From assembly GCA_026261815.1 (NCBI GenBank), contig JAMPIT010000174.1, positions 13,950,001 through 14,014,000 of the forward strand: a stretch of DNA of 64,000 bases, given 5' to 3'. A program made the position numbers and the translations under genes. Below are positions 37,824-50,800 of the stretch, piece after piece; the first letter of the stretch is position 1; each line of letters starts with the position of its first letter. Under the pieces are notes generated by a model. It saw only the letters and a list, made by a program, of their open reading frames with translations. It made no database searches and had not been told where the DNA came from. The DNA comes from Monarcha castaneiventris obscurior (taxonomy: Eukaryota; Chordata; Aves; Passeriformes; Monarchidae).

Positions 37824-40304
37824 GTAAGTGTGAGAAATCAAAGACCTAAGAGGCAACTCTTGGCAACACTGTGTGCAGCCAAGTCCTAAATGCAGGTCTA
37901 GGGAGGCATGGACCAAATTACCACAAAATTTGAGGTTTTGTCTCAAGACGGGCCATATCTACCCCCAGATTAAACAACAAGAATAAAATGTGCACTGGAG
38001 AAACATTAAAGGTCTGCCAAAGGCTATGATTAGTCCCAGACTGTGACCCCTCAGTGCTACTGCACCGCCCTGTTACATTTTCCCAGCTGTTTTCTCTCAG
38101 GAGGTACACCATCCTTGGCATATGGACTATGTCTTGTATGGACACTCACCGTCATTTGCAATAGGTTTTTCCTTTGTATATTAATCAGGAAGAGGCTTCC
38201 CACACCTAAATCACTTTAAAAAAACAAATTTCAAGCCAATGCTGTGTCCCCAGAACAGCTGAGTCAGCGGTATTGCTGTCAACGAGCCAGTTCCACTCTC
38301 CTGCTGAAGTGGCAGGGAAATGTAAATTATCTGCTGGAATAATGATTCAGGATCGGGTAATCAGAGGCTGCAGGATAATTGCACAAACATATCCACATTC
38401 ATCTCAGCAGCAATCACCCCTCTAAAGTCAATTCCTTTGGCAAGCACCTGCCTAGGACAGCCTGAGGCCATCTCAGGACACAGCTCCCAGGATGCAGGAA
38501 TGCTCAGCAACAGGCACGTGCAGAAGCAGGACCTGAATCAGACAAGACCTCAGAATCCATCCCAGCTCACTGACTTGAGTAGCTCAGCCCTGTAGGAGAT
38601 CTCCAACCCAACACAAATTAACGAGGCTAATCCTCCAAGGAGCAACAGTAGGAGGCACTGGCCTTTCATAAAGCAGGACGAGGAAATTGCTCCTGCCACA
38701 GTGTTTATTCTTGGAGAGAGCAAGTTAGTGAGTGCTGTCTGAGAGGCACAGGAAAGCCATGCAGGGAAGCCAAAGCACACTAGGAGACGAATATATTCCT
38801 TTAACAATCCCAAGAGCACAGGTGAGAAACAAGGCACATCTCAAACTGTAACCAGAGAGCAGCTGAGCAAGTCCCAACTCTCAGTTCAGCTGGGTGGGCA
38901 CAGGACTCCCCCGGGAGTGCAAGGGAAGCTAATGAGGAGATGTCAGCAATCAGAGAGAGCCCAGCCTCCCCTGGAACTTACAGGTTTAACTGTGTGAGCA
39001 AAGATCTGGTTTAGCAAAGGGAGGAAGCGTGAGAAGCTGACAGAGGCTGTCAAAGCAGAGCTTGGAGATACATGGTGGGTACAGATGGATGTGCACTGTC
39101 CAGGCAGGATTCAAAGGGTTAGGTGATGGCATCTACTCACTTGGTCACCTTCAGACCTAGAGATGGAGCAGGGTGCTTTTCAGGAGATGCTCAGCCAGCC
39201 CAGATGAAAGATTTGGGGGCACCCTCGTTAAATCAAGGAAATGCAGCCCAGAAACAAGCAGTAAGTTCTAGCTGGTCTGAAGCTGGTCTGCAGCCCTTCT
39301 GCTGTCCCACAGTGACTGTATCATTTGCACTGAGGCTTCTTCAGTGCTGTGAAAATAACCTTGAAAAAAGTATTTCCTCGTCAGTTGTAAAATGCTTTGA
39401 ATAGAGTTGGCACAAATATCAATCTTTTTATTGGACTGAATACAGCAAAAGAATCTACTTGGGGACCTTGGACAGAATCTTGGAATAGATGTCCCGAGTC
39501 AACTTCAGAAAATAAACAGGGCTGTCTATACCACAGATCTTAACCTGCAATGTGAAATGGAAGTTTGAAAAATCCCCTTTCTTCAAAAAGTAGTAAAAAT
39601 AGTCTCATAATGTGTGTTTGCAGGGCACATAACACGGACCTTTAGCTAATACAGACCAGGAATGTAAAAAGAAACCCTTTAATTCTGTGACAGGCCCTCA
39701 GGGACTTCCTTCTCTTCACTCTCCACTGAGTTTCCATGTGCTTTACTTGAAGGGGACTCATAACCATCTAAAACAGAACATGCCTGGTTCATAAATGTAG
39801 TCTGAGGTTGGCTAAATTGCAAGTTTAGAAAGAAGAAAAGCTGCTAAAGTATTAAATCAATGCTTCTATTTAAGAGTAAAAGCTCTATGAGAGTAATTTA
39901 TTTAGAAATTATTTGGACTGGGGATTTCCATTCATTAGTTGCGGTCTATCATGACAACCTTAGAAGAAAATCAATAGGAACAACCTTTGCGTTGGCAACT
40001 TAATAGTTTCTTGTGATAATATAGGGTCATTACTGCATTCAGCGTGACTAAAATTAGATTGTCAGGCCATTATGGAGGGGAGAATAACGCCTCCTATTTT
40101 AATGATCATAGGAACGTTTTATAGCGTGAGCCATTAACTGCAGGAGAGCACAGGTCAAAAGGGTGTCCCTGTACGGCACAAGGGGCCAAGCTTCACAGGA
40201 AGCCAGAAGAGCAATATCCTGCTTGATTAAAAGTGAAAAGGGATGGGGAAGGTGCTTGGGTTTTAGTTCAGCTGGTTATGAATCTCCACTAACCACCCTT
40301 TCCC

Positions 40305-41247
40305 TTGGTATCAGCTCCTCCAGCATTCACTGACACCAAGTGGCCGAGATCACTGCAGACTCCCTTCTGGGCCATGGACAGGGTTTCTACATCCCTTGCT
40401 TGTCCTAAGATCTGTGTCACCTGCTCCACTGAGAGCTACCAACTTTTGCATCCACAGCACAGGGTACCCCCCTTCCCTGGAATACCCTCTCATCCCTGGG
40501 AATGGGGGGAAGCCTATTTCCACTGTCCAGCCATGTGGCAGAGCCAAAGTGAGGGAGCAGTTATCCCACATCTGAGTTGAACAGCTGGTCCAATGGAGGG
40601 TGCAGCTCTCAGAGTAATGTCCTGCTCTGGCACTAGACCAGTTCCTTTATCACCAAGTCCACTGTGTTGCAAAATTTGTATAGGTAAACTTTTGTGGCTC
40701 CGTGAGCTTCTCAGCCCCTTCAAAAGTAATTGAGAAAATCTGTGAGCTTAAAGGGTTTTTTGTTTCTGTAGCAATTGATGGAAATATAAATAGCTTATAT
40801 GGTTCCTATTATGTGAACTGGTCTTTCCCAATATCCATTCAATTCAAAATGAGTCTGACACTGAAAGGGTGTGAGTTGATTTATTGGTCCAAATACCTTT
40901 ATAACACAAATCAATGTGGATCCACTTTTCAGAAAACTGGGCACTAAGCAGTAAAACTATATAAACAGAACCACCTGGAGGCAAAGTATTCATTGATATG
41001 CCACTCTTTACTTATAAAAGAAAACAGAACTACTGCACACAATCGACAAAATGGACCCTGGGCACCAAAATCTATACTCAGTCTGTATCCTAAATGGACC
41101 CAGTTTCTTTTCCTAAAAGTGATTATGTGGTTGTTATTGACACACCAGTTTAACTGCCAGCATGAGTACAACCAACAGAGGAAAATTATCTGGCTTCCAA
41201 TAGTCAACCTCCCTGTAGGTCCCCCAAAACTGCACCATTATTTGTGA
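40305..41247 (+). mobile_element. Candidate decayed endogenous retrovirus envelope-like segment
   Basis: Two features suggest an old retroviral surface-glycoprotein remnant. One frame opens from 40,305 to 40,580 and contains a Pro-Trp-Glu-Trp-Gly-Glu string at 40,494-40,511, which resembles a motif of betaretrovirus-like (ERV-K type) envelopes. A second frame is open from 40,684 to 41,244 except for a single TAA at 40,945-40,947. It has two N-x-S/T sequons and a Trp-Leu-Pro stretch at 41,191-41,199, near where such proteins carry a similar one. The frames differ, so at least one frameshift separates them. No gag, pol, clear LTRs or transmembrane subunit was found. Open frames of 80-90 codons also arise by chance in this window, so this is tentative. 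Confidence 0.3.
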
Positions 41248-42123
41248 ATTCACTGATAGAAATATCTGAATGAACAAATCGATGGTGATAATGAAACAAA
41301 AGCTACTTTGTGTCTCTAAATTGAACCGTGAAGGAAATCCAGCTAGACATGGGCATGTATGAATGGGATCCCAGTGCATGCTGCCTAAATTGGTCCATGA
41401 AAACTGTCAGGATTACTACATGCCTAGGGTTATATGCCCATACTTTTCCCCTGTCTTACATGGGATTGTGCTCCATGAATAGTTCTGCTGACAACAGGAA
41501 GACAGATTCCAGAGCAAAGCGTTTTGTGGTGCAACGGCATCGGAGTTGGGCTCCCTGATAGTCCACATCCACAGGCAGATACCAGTGACTGCTCACTGCT
41601 GCTGTGCCCTACATGCCACACATGCACGCTTGAAAACAAGGAGTTAGGTGACAATCTGCAGTGCAGAAGCCCTCAGCGATGAAAGGTTGTAAGTAGTAAT
41701 TGAGTACAGTGAGCAGTTAGCTGCTGGCAGGGATTTAAGTGACCTTCCTCCTCTGAAGGAGCTTTGGATTTAAGCTCCGTGCAGATGAGACTAATGAAAC
41801 TCTTCAACCTAAAATCTCGGTGGCAATTAAATGTGTTATCCAGTACTCAGAACCATGTACGTGTGCAACATAAATGTGAAGCTGGTATGCATTTGTATAT
41901 ATATGATTATACCAACCAGTTTCTCCTGTTAAAATGCAACGAAAATGAAAAGAGCAAGTATTTTCAAAATAAGAAATACCTTGAAGTGATTTTTTGTGCT
42001 GTGCACCATGGCTTCTCAACCCTTCCTTGTGCATGTTAGGCAAACCCAGACACTGCTGTTGAATAAACATAGAAGTAGACAGTAAGTCCATTGTCAAAAA
42101 CTTGCCCTCGGTGGGAACTGGTG

Positions 42124-42166
42124 TGTAACACCATCAGCTGCTGGTGGCTGCTGCACTGGTGTTACA
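42124..42166. repeat. 10-bp inverted repeat with TG...CA ends
   Basis: TGTAACACCA and TGGTGTTACA are perfect reverse complements separated by 23 nt. Ends of the form TGTAACA...TGTTACA are common at retroviral LTR borders, and the site lies about 0.9 kb downstream of the candidate envelope-like segment. At 43 bp in total it is far too short to be an LTR, and no target-site duplication is visible. It could also simply be a hairpin. Confidence 0.7.
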
Positions 42167-43989
42167 AATGAAACTGGACAGGTTCTGCATAGGATGTCAG
42201 GTTTAGTGTGGCTTTTCCTTGCTCTGACAGCATTTTGCACCACGGCCTACGTGGTAAATGCTCAGGTTGTACTTTGGCTAGGAATGGGTGAGCACAGCTA
42301 GTTTCAATCCCATGTGTAACTGTGCCTTCACAGCTAATTTCAGCCTTCCTGAGGCCTATTAAAAGAAACATAACAGCACTTCATGACAAAAAGAATATGT
42401 AAAATTAGATTTCAAGAAGGGAGATGCAGCGGGAGATGTAGATCTCTCTAATTTTTTTGGTGCCCAAGCTGAGAATCTTTCAATGGGGATTATTTTCTGA
42501 CAGCCTGGAGCATCTGCCTTTAAAAACCAAACCTTGTCAAAGTACACACCTGTGCTGAACAACAGGAAATCATGCAGGGATCCTACACTAGCATGCCAGC
42601 AGCAGAAATGCACCCCCACTGTGCTGCATGCCCAGCTCTGCATCCTGCCCAGAGCAAGACCAGTTAGTCCCTACATCCAGACAAGTTAACAAGGCCATCC
42701 TCACCCTGATCCCAGCACTGTCCAAGGCTGGGCAGACTTGACCTCAGCCCCTGTACTGTAATGGAGACATAGGAAGTGACCAGTTTGGCTTAAAAATCTG
42801 CATTATATCACCCCTTTCCAGCAGCCAAGCTGCCAGCAAGTCTGTGCCCCTAATACGCAGTATAGGCTGCCCTTTACCTCAAGTGAAAAAAACAGAGAAA
42901 AAAATTATTTTAAAATTTTATCTAGAGAAAAAACTATCTGAAAGTTAAAATATCTTGGAGAAAAACATGGGTGTCTAGAGCAGGGAATAAAACAGGCTTT
43001 TGTACACCAAAAGGTGTCCAGGATGAGTCTGAGAAGTCCCTGACTCCACGTGTATTGCTTGTACCTAGTTGAGACTCGGTACTTCTGCAAAACAGATGCA
43101 AAGGCTGCTTAAACTGAATGCCTGACTTCTATATGACAAAATTTGAGGAGAGTTTCTTTCTAGATGTTCTGATCCCAAACCCGGGAGAGTGATGAGTGGA
43201 GCTCACCAGTAATTTTGAATCCCTTGGTTCAAAGCAGCTTGCTGTGCTCAGGTGAGCACACACAATGTCCCATCAGGTCTCCAGGGCAGCCCAGAGCTGC
43301 CTGGGCAGGAAGGTCCCTGAGCTGCCCATCCTCTTCTGCACCTCCATGTACAGAAATTCCCACTGAACCCAGGCAATTCAAAGCCTCCTGAAAGTGCTAC
43401 TTTCCCTTTTATTTATTTTTCTAGGAAAGATGGAGTGGGCGAGCTGTAAATCCAGTTAAATTGCTGCAGAGATGTCATTGCTTACTTTCCAAAGGGGCTT
43501 CTCAGTTGCCCAAAGCTCATGCACATTCAAACCCTTGTGAAAGCTGAGTGTGTTTGCTGTACACAGGACACATTACTAAGGCTTGTGGCAATTCTACAAG
43601 TTATTTAATGGGTTTTTTTAAAGCAGGCTCTTTTTTTTTTCCTTTTTCTCATTTTCAGTGGAATGAAGAATTATTCTTGAGTATTAGAATGAGCTGGTGA
43701 ATAAGCACTGGAATAAAGCTCAGGATATCTGAGCTCCACTTCCTGTTTTATTCGCTGCAAGATTCTCCCCCAGATCATTTCAATTCTCTCTCCCCTTGCT
43801 TGTCTAGACAGCAGAGTACGGAAGGCAAGGGCTGCCCCTCCCTCTGGGTGAAATCAACAGCCAAAAGCTCAGAGGATGCAATCCTAGCAATCACTGAAGG
43901 CAATGGCAAAATTCTGGCCAGCTTCAGTGGGGCCTGAATGTCACCCTAGGTATTTCCACAGTGCCTAATTTGACAGGGCCTTTATCTCA

Positions 43990-44165
43990 GCTGGGGAGCG
44001 AGATGCCCCTGTAATACAAATAATGATATTTATAAAGTACCTCTCACGCACACACAGTGCTCTACAATGTGGGGAACGTGACAAAGAACAGAGCTCCTGC
44101 CCAGGAAAGCTTCCAGCAGCAAGGCACGAATGGATAAATTATAGGAGAAAATAACAACGACAGGT
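43990..44165 (+). mobile_element. Probable ancient LINE (L2/L3-type) fragment
   Basis: The pattern aataatgatatttataaagt, cacagtgctctacaatgtgg, gacaaagaacagagctcctg, cccaggaaagcttccagcag follows the order of the old L2-family 3' region (size of feature, aggc-actgtgct, dacaaag, cagtccctgccct, aggagcttac) with heavy divergence. Recognition is by pattern only, and the family and strand are uncertain. Such relics are rarer in birds than in mammals but occur. Confidence 0.45.
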
Positions 44166-44735
44166 ACCATCTAGGCAAAAGAAAAGCAGCATGTGGTGAT
44201 TGGAGCTGGAACGCTTCACTGAGCAGCTGTTTTTCAAGAGCTCTCTGAAGAAGGAAAAACGAGGGCTGGGCAAACATAGAGAGGCTATTGCAGGCATGTG
44301 GGTGGTAAATAAACTGTCTGAGGCTGTAGAGTTAGGTTTAGCCTTGAGTGATATACTGTAGGCGTCATGGAAACTCTTAACCATAAGGATTTCTAATGAA
44401 AATCTTGACAGACTTTTAATGATACAACTGCTCCAGGGGGCTGTAATAAAAAGGTGAAGCTTATAACATTTTGGGCTGTCCTGATTGCTCAGTGCTGCCA
44501 GCTTTCACCCTGACAGATTGAACTTTAGCAGTTCGATTCCCAGACTGAAACACTGCCAGGATGATATCGCCTCTGCTCCTCAAACATTTATTGTGTGTTT
44601 TTCAAATATCATGCAATAGTCCAGGGCAAATAGCACACATTTTGGTTCACATTTTGTAACACATCAGACCTCATTGCTGTGAGGAGTGAGAAACCTCTTT
44701 GGTGCCAGGCTCAAAACTGTCTCTTCTCTTGCCAG

Positions 44736-44828
44736 GGGACACTTGAACTGGCTTCAGCTGGACCGCCGGGTGCTGGAACATGACTTCCCCAAAAAGTCAG
44801 GACCAGTTGTTTTGTACTTCTGTGTCAG
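44736..44828 (+). CDS. FRMD4A: FRMD4A coding exon C (residues 54-85)
   Basis: This 93-nt exon supplies the last base of the Thr54 codon, then thirty codons (GHLNWLQLDRRVLEHDFPKK to VVLYFCV), and ends with AG, the first two bases of an Arg codon. The acceptor is ctcttgccag and the donor is gtaagtg. The exon covers the C-terminal strands of the FERM F1 lobe, including the FxFxVRF-like segment that in FERM proteins leads into the F2 lobe. The DFPKKSGPVVLYF stretch distinguishes FRMD4A from FRMD4B as I remember the two proteins. No stop, frameshift or missing splice base is seen. Confidence 0.97.
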
Positions 44829-47800
44829 GTAAGTGCCTGATGGTAAACCCTTCCCATGGGATACAGCTATGGACAGCCTGTTTCCTGGAGGCCAGGAAGT
44901 GAGGCTGTCAGTTTCTCAGAAACACCTGTGGGCAAACAAACACTTCCACAGAGGTTTCTTTTGAGGTCTTTGGCTTTGCAAACTCTTCTCACACAAGTGT
45001 AAACAAGTAGTAGCCATGCCGACACCTGCAGTTGTCCACAGAGAAATGTTGTATGAGGGCAAGATCAGATGTTAAGTATTTACACTTCTACTTGTGGGCT
45101 TTGAGCTGGAAAGTCCAAGCTGGGTAGGGTGGCAGAACAAAGCCCCCTTTCTGCCAGGATAACCCACTTGAGCCAGCAATCTGCAGAGAAAATACTCACT
45201 TCCTCCCTGGTGAGCCATGAGTTTCCTTTGGATTGTGCCCACAGTGTGCATTCTGTCAGGGACCAGATTAATCCCTGTACAGCTCTGTCATATTCACCTT
45301 CTGAACTCAATGCTACAGTGAATTACCCACAAATAGCAAATAATGACATTCTGTGGCAGCCAGTTGGTTTCTACATGGCTGGACCAGACTATAAAAGTTT
45401 TAATGAAGATTATGGCAGTTCAGGAGCTTCAAACTTCATCTGGGATTTTTACATTAAGGAACTGTTAGTGTTTGGAAGCTGCCAGTGCTCTCGTGCACAC
45501 AGTGCCTTTGCCTCCAAGGGAGATATTTTCTGAGAAGACAAATTTGCTCCTGCAGCTTTGAAACGCCCAGAGAGAGGCCAGGGGCTGGAATGGCATATGT
45601 ACAAAATTAAGTTGAGGGTTTTGACTTACTTTTAATGGATAGCTCATGTCTAGAACAAGCCAGTGCAGCGTAACGGTGTCTTTTTCTGTTAGGCTTTCTA
45701 CTCCAGTGTTATATTACATCTGACATCACTCTCATTCATTCCATAGTACCCACAAAAAGTGAAGACCTACTTTTGAGTTTCTTCCCCTGAGTGAAGCTTT
45801 CTTTTCTCCGCACAGAGATTGTCATTCATTTAACTTCCACTACAAGGCAGACTTTTTAGGGGAAGAGATTCTTTGTTCTGTTATGTCCCCATATTTAGTG
45901 GTGGATATATCTTAGGACAAATCAAGACTGCACAAAGCCCTGTGAGTCCAGAATTAGTCAGATATCTCCAAAGAGAAGAATTTAGTCAACATTTTGGGTG
46001 CTTCAAACTGTAAGGGTAGATCTTGAGATAAGCATCTCCAGCATGTGAGATCCAGATCCACCTGTGCTTAGAGCTGTTGATGCTCATTAAGAACATGGTG
46101 AGTCAGTTACCAAACATCTTGTCCAGGGGCCAAATTGAGGAATCTGTCCTGAGACAGGGATTCCATGGAAAGTAGGAAAAGCTCTGAGTGAGCAAGAGCT
46201 AAGTGCTGGGCTTAGGAGTGGAACTGTAAAATGTGTGCAAGCCAGTGCTACTGAGCCACTCTCATATTCATTTCGAAGACCACTCAACAAGCATAAATAT
46301 TGCCATCTGTATTGTTTTATGAAAGTTGGCAGCACAGTGGAGACCAGTCATTCTAGCAGGATCCCAGCCAAGAGACATCCTAGGATACAGATCCATATAA
46401 CAGTTAGTGAATGAGTGACCCCTCCTGTTCTGGAATCGTAATCCATAGGGAAAAACTCAGCATTCAGTGTCTGCATATGTGAAAACCAGACTGACTCTGG
46501 GCTTATACTCCTATTGGTGGCAGTAGTGAGTGGATTGTCACATTGAATTAGGATTTGGATTGGACTGGGAGCCAGATGCCTCAAGAGTTAGGAACGGGCA
46601 TTAACTTACCATGCCTTTTCTAGTGCTTATTTCCCCTGTGGGTGTCAGATGCTGGCAGAAGTTGAAAAAGTTTCCCAGCACATAAGGAGTTCCCATGTCC
46701 ATCCCTAAATCTGATCTGAGCAGAAAGCAATTGAAGACACTGACTCCAGCCAGATGGCAGAAGTTGGAAAGCCTCACATATCTGTTACCCAATGGTTTCA
46801 GTTCTGGCTTGGGAGCTAAAGCAAGGGCTGAAGGAAAGGTCATAAAAAGACCTACCCATAGACAGGGGTTTATTTTCATAATCTGGGGGTGTGCAGCAGC
46901 TTGCAGAGCCATTCATAAACATACCATAAACAGAATGCTCCCTCTCCCCTGCTGCCATCAGGCAGAAAGCAGAGATAATTAGTGCTGCACCATACCTAAT
47001 CACAAATGTGTTAATTTTTAAGGGACTGGGTGCCCATGACACCTACTGTATCACTGGGAAAGACTTGCCTGTGGTTGCAGATTCCTTCTTGCATTACCCC
47101 TGCCATTGCAGCTGACAAAGCTTAGTTTGATGCTGGGGTTCCTAACTGGGGAGATACAAGTAATACAAGTGACTGGATGTGCCAGATGCTCATGACACAG
47201 AACTCTGTTTATTGCATCAGGATTTAGTAATTGTGTGGGGTTTTTCCCTCTAGCTGAAGTAAATGTACAATTCAATCACACTGCATAACTACTGAAGAGA
47301 TGAAGCCTCAGGCAAGAAAAGTAGAGGGTAGTTTGTGAAGCAGAGAAGCTACAGTGAAAACATTTTCACCTTTAATGTGACCATCAAATGGTTTTTACCC
47401 TCGGCATTCCTGCAGCAATGTTGAAGAGCAGCATGCCCACCAAAGATGCCACAGATTTTAGGCTGCTCTAAAAGTACATTTAAAGGGAAGCCTGCCTTCT
47501 TAAGAGAGGCGTCTTGAAAGAACCGTGCCGAAAATAGGAAGTTTCACAAGCTTTGCAGTGTGAAATTCTCCTCCCTTTTTTTAAATCTCTGCAGCACTGT
47601 TGAAGCTTTGTCTTTTGACACACATTTCCTTGGGGTTTGACACTGTTGAACACTGATCTCCAGTGTCTTTACTCTCTTCCGTTATCAAAGACCAAAAATT
47701 TCACAGCACTGTGTCAAAAGAGGAGGATTTTAGAAGGATGTTTTTAGCATTGGTTTGTAAGAAATTGCTTCTCCCATTGTACATTTACACAGCTACTGAA

Positions 47801-50800
47801 GCCTCCCTGTCTTCAGGTTGTCATCTAGTGCTTCAATGGAAGCTTTCCACTGAGAACAACATAGGAATCTAGGAAGCAATCAGAATTCATGGGCAGCTGT
47901 GAACTGCCCCATGGCTATTGTACAATTTTATTTTATAACACTCTGCTAATATCTGTTTACATAGCTCTAAAGCCACACATGAAAGTAAGAAGGAGTGTCA
48001 TGTGTCTTGCAGGGGAGGAGGCACGTCTGGCAACAGAATGGGAGTGATATTAGTTCTCATCTGAGAATTAGCTTCCCTGGATGGCTTTCTATAGCCCACG
48101 TTGCTTGGTTGTTGGTGGAACTAATTCCCTGACTTAAAGGGTTTATAAGTCAGATGAGAGTCACCACTGAAGTCCAGAAGAAGCAAAGGATAGGGATGAA
48201 GAAAGGAGGGATTGCCTGATTATTTGATTTTACAGAGGTGTTTTGAGGCCAGAAGAGAACAGAGAAAATGTACCTCCCACCACAAACTTTGGGGTAAAGT
48301 GCAGGAACCTAAGTACAGTGTGGAGACCTGGGTAAAGGAGGTAAACAGAGACTGCAGGGGTTCAAATACAGGTACACCCTTTTGGCAGGGAAAGAAGCAT
48401 TTTGCTTGGACTCATACAGACAGAAAGAAGGCAAAGTTACTTCTTTTGTATAAAGCTTTGAGGTGAGAGAGAACCAGAGAAACACACTGTTTGTTCATGG
48501 AAAGCAAAGTTGGCCAGGCTCTGCAGCAAGTTCTCATCCTCAAACAATGGCCATGTGAGATTAGCAATCCTTAGCAAAAGAACCACCAGCATGGGTCTGA
48601 TCTCTTTATCTTCTGTATGTTTGTCATGCTGTTAATTTATATGAACAAGCTTAGCAAATAAAATTCACTCCACTGGTGGATCTTTTCCCAGGAATGAATA
48701 TATTTGTTCTCAGGGTAACTCCACCAGCTAAACAGTGACAACTCCCTGCAGAAGTCGTCACATTAAATCAGACTATGTCTCACATGGAAAGGCTTTTCTT
48801 TCAGAAAGGCATGGAACAAAATGTGAAATAAATCCTCAATACTCAAATACACTGTGGGGCAGAGTTTGTATCTATGGGCTGTCAGTGTTCCCACAAAGGA
48901 ATGCCTGTGTTCAGCAACATCTGGCATGTGTTCATACATACTGCCTAGGCTGAAGTCAGCATGGGAGCTGTGGGGGCTCAGGACTCTCAATATTGAGGCC
49001 AGACATTTTGCCAGGTTACCACAGTTACTACAGAACAAAGTAGCCCTAAATAAGACCAGCACTGAAACACAGAGTACAAGGCTCATGGGTGTCTTTTCTC
49101 CCCTTAACCTGAAGGAAAGTAGCTCTGTGTGCACCGGTGGTGGTCCAGATCTGGGCCAGGTGGGCAGTCTGAGATGAGATTCACCACACCAGAGCTGAGG
49201 TCTTTACCTGGCAGACAGCTCTATGTCACGGCTAATTAGTGCAGTCTCCCTGTATAACCACTGGAAAGAAATAGGCACCTTTCAGGAACAATTCATCTGA
49301 CTTATTTGAGATGAATGCTTTGGAATTTAACAAGTTGCACACTAAAATACCTATGTCTCTTGTCTGACCTCAGACCCCTGCTCAGATGTAGACATTTCCA
49401 CCTGATGCATCTCTCTGTCCCATCAAGGGCAATCTGTAAATTTAAAATTATTATTTCAAGCAGGTTGGCACAGCGAGGGCTGAGGAAGCGTTTCCTATCT
49501 ACAAGGTTTCACCTGGCTACCTAAATGGAATTGGACCAGATTTCAGCTGTTAATGAGGCCTTCTGCTATTTTAGTCCTTCACCCCTTCTTTATAGCCATC
49601 TTTAAACCTGTATTCCATTAGAAAAGGACTAATGCTAACAGTGAAAGAAGCCAGAGACCGTTTGAAAACAGCTGACCCGGGAAGGAAGAGAGACAGTGGT
49701 TCTTCATAGGGCTAGATGGACCCTAGAACTTGTTACTGAGATGCATTGCTGCCTCACACATGAGCCAGAGACACTTAAGTGCAGATTCAGAGCATCCTGC
49801 TCCCAACTTCCCCAACTGACTCACGTGGCAATCCCAGCACACCACGGCTGTGTATGCCACTCACATCCACTCAGCTTTGCTTCTCTCCAAGAAATCAGAT
49901 TAGGGGTTGTGATGACAGCAGCCTGCCATGGCAGGAAGAACTGAATAGAACCACATGAAATTAACCTGAGCAATTTATTTGTCTCACACATAATGGGCTC
50001 TGTTTCTCCATTCACAGCTTTCCCTACCAGAGAAGGATGCATGGTGTTCCAATTCTTTGGTCCAGGCAGGGAATGAGGAAATCACCAGCTCCTGTCTCTC
50101 CCCTCTGAGGAGGGAGAAGGAGCAGACACAGCCCTCTTTCTGCCCCGTGGTGTGAGACGGGGGTTTACAGGGACTGGGGGAAATGCACAAACAGATTATC
50201 AAATACATCAAATTTGCAGCCAGGGGAAAGGGAGAGAAGTGGCAGAATTTGCTCTCCATCACCCAAGCTTCATTACACCTGTTAGCACCCAGGAGAAGCT
50301 GCTGGGGCAAAATTACAGATACGCAAATCACTCTGCTCCTCTGCTCTTCCTTGATCCGGTGCAGACCCCTCAGCACTGTAAGCAGGGCAGCTCCAGACCC
50401 CAATTTGTCAAGAGCTTGATCATCCCAGGAGAGCTCAGGGAACCGCTCTGAGATGTTTCAACACCTTGGGATGCTCCATCGACATTCTCATGGCTAGCTG
50501 TCTCTTGCCAGAGCTTCTTTCAGCTGCGCTGTCCCCCTCACCCACTATCAGTACCAGTACTGAGCCAGAAACTCCCTGTACCAGGGAATTCATGCTGCAT
50601 ATTAGGGGAGACAAAGAGCCATCTCCTGCTCACATTATAGCTCTACGTCTCCATGCACTGCTGTGGGATGCTGTAGAAATAATCGCAAAAAACCAGAATA
50701 TTAAACCCACATAATCAACCCAGTCCAACCAAGCTGCTTTCAGGGGCTCCTGTGAGCTGCTCTGTCTATGAAGTCTGTGCCATAGCCCAGAACTCTTCGC

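Larger units (their letters stand above)
37824..44735 (+). other. FRMD4A: FRMD4A intron between exons B and C (6.9 kb)
   Basis: This phase-2 intron runs from gtaagtg to ctcttctcttgccag and is 6,912 bp. It contains the most interesting unexplained stretch of the window. An AT-rich segment at 39.84-40.15 kb keeps several CpGs. It is followed by a possible decayed retroviral envelope-like region at about 40.3-41.25 kb and a 10-bp inverted repeat with TG...CA ends at 42.12 kb. A probable ancient L2-type fragment lies at about 43.99-44.16 kb, and an AT-rich segment follows at 44.4-44.6 kb. No extra exon of FRMD4A was found. Confidence 0.9.

Noticed and set aside
41328..41558. Frame with an Arg-Ala-Lys-Arg string as a retroviral furin site continuing the envelope-like segment
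   Set aside because: It is in another frame, too far downstream of the Trp-Leu-Pro stretch, and no hydrophobic fusion-peptide-like sequence follows, so I did not include it in the candidate element.
44480..44545. Possible tRNA gene (B-box-like gttcgattcc with an upstream gctcagtg)
   Set aside because: The would-be T-stem bases do not pair, the spacing is too long and no acceptor stem forms.
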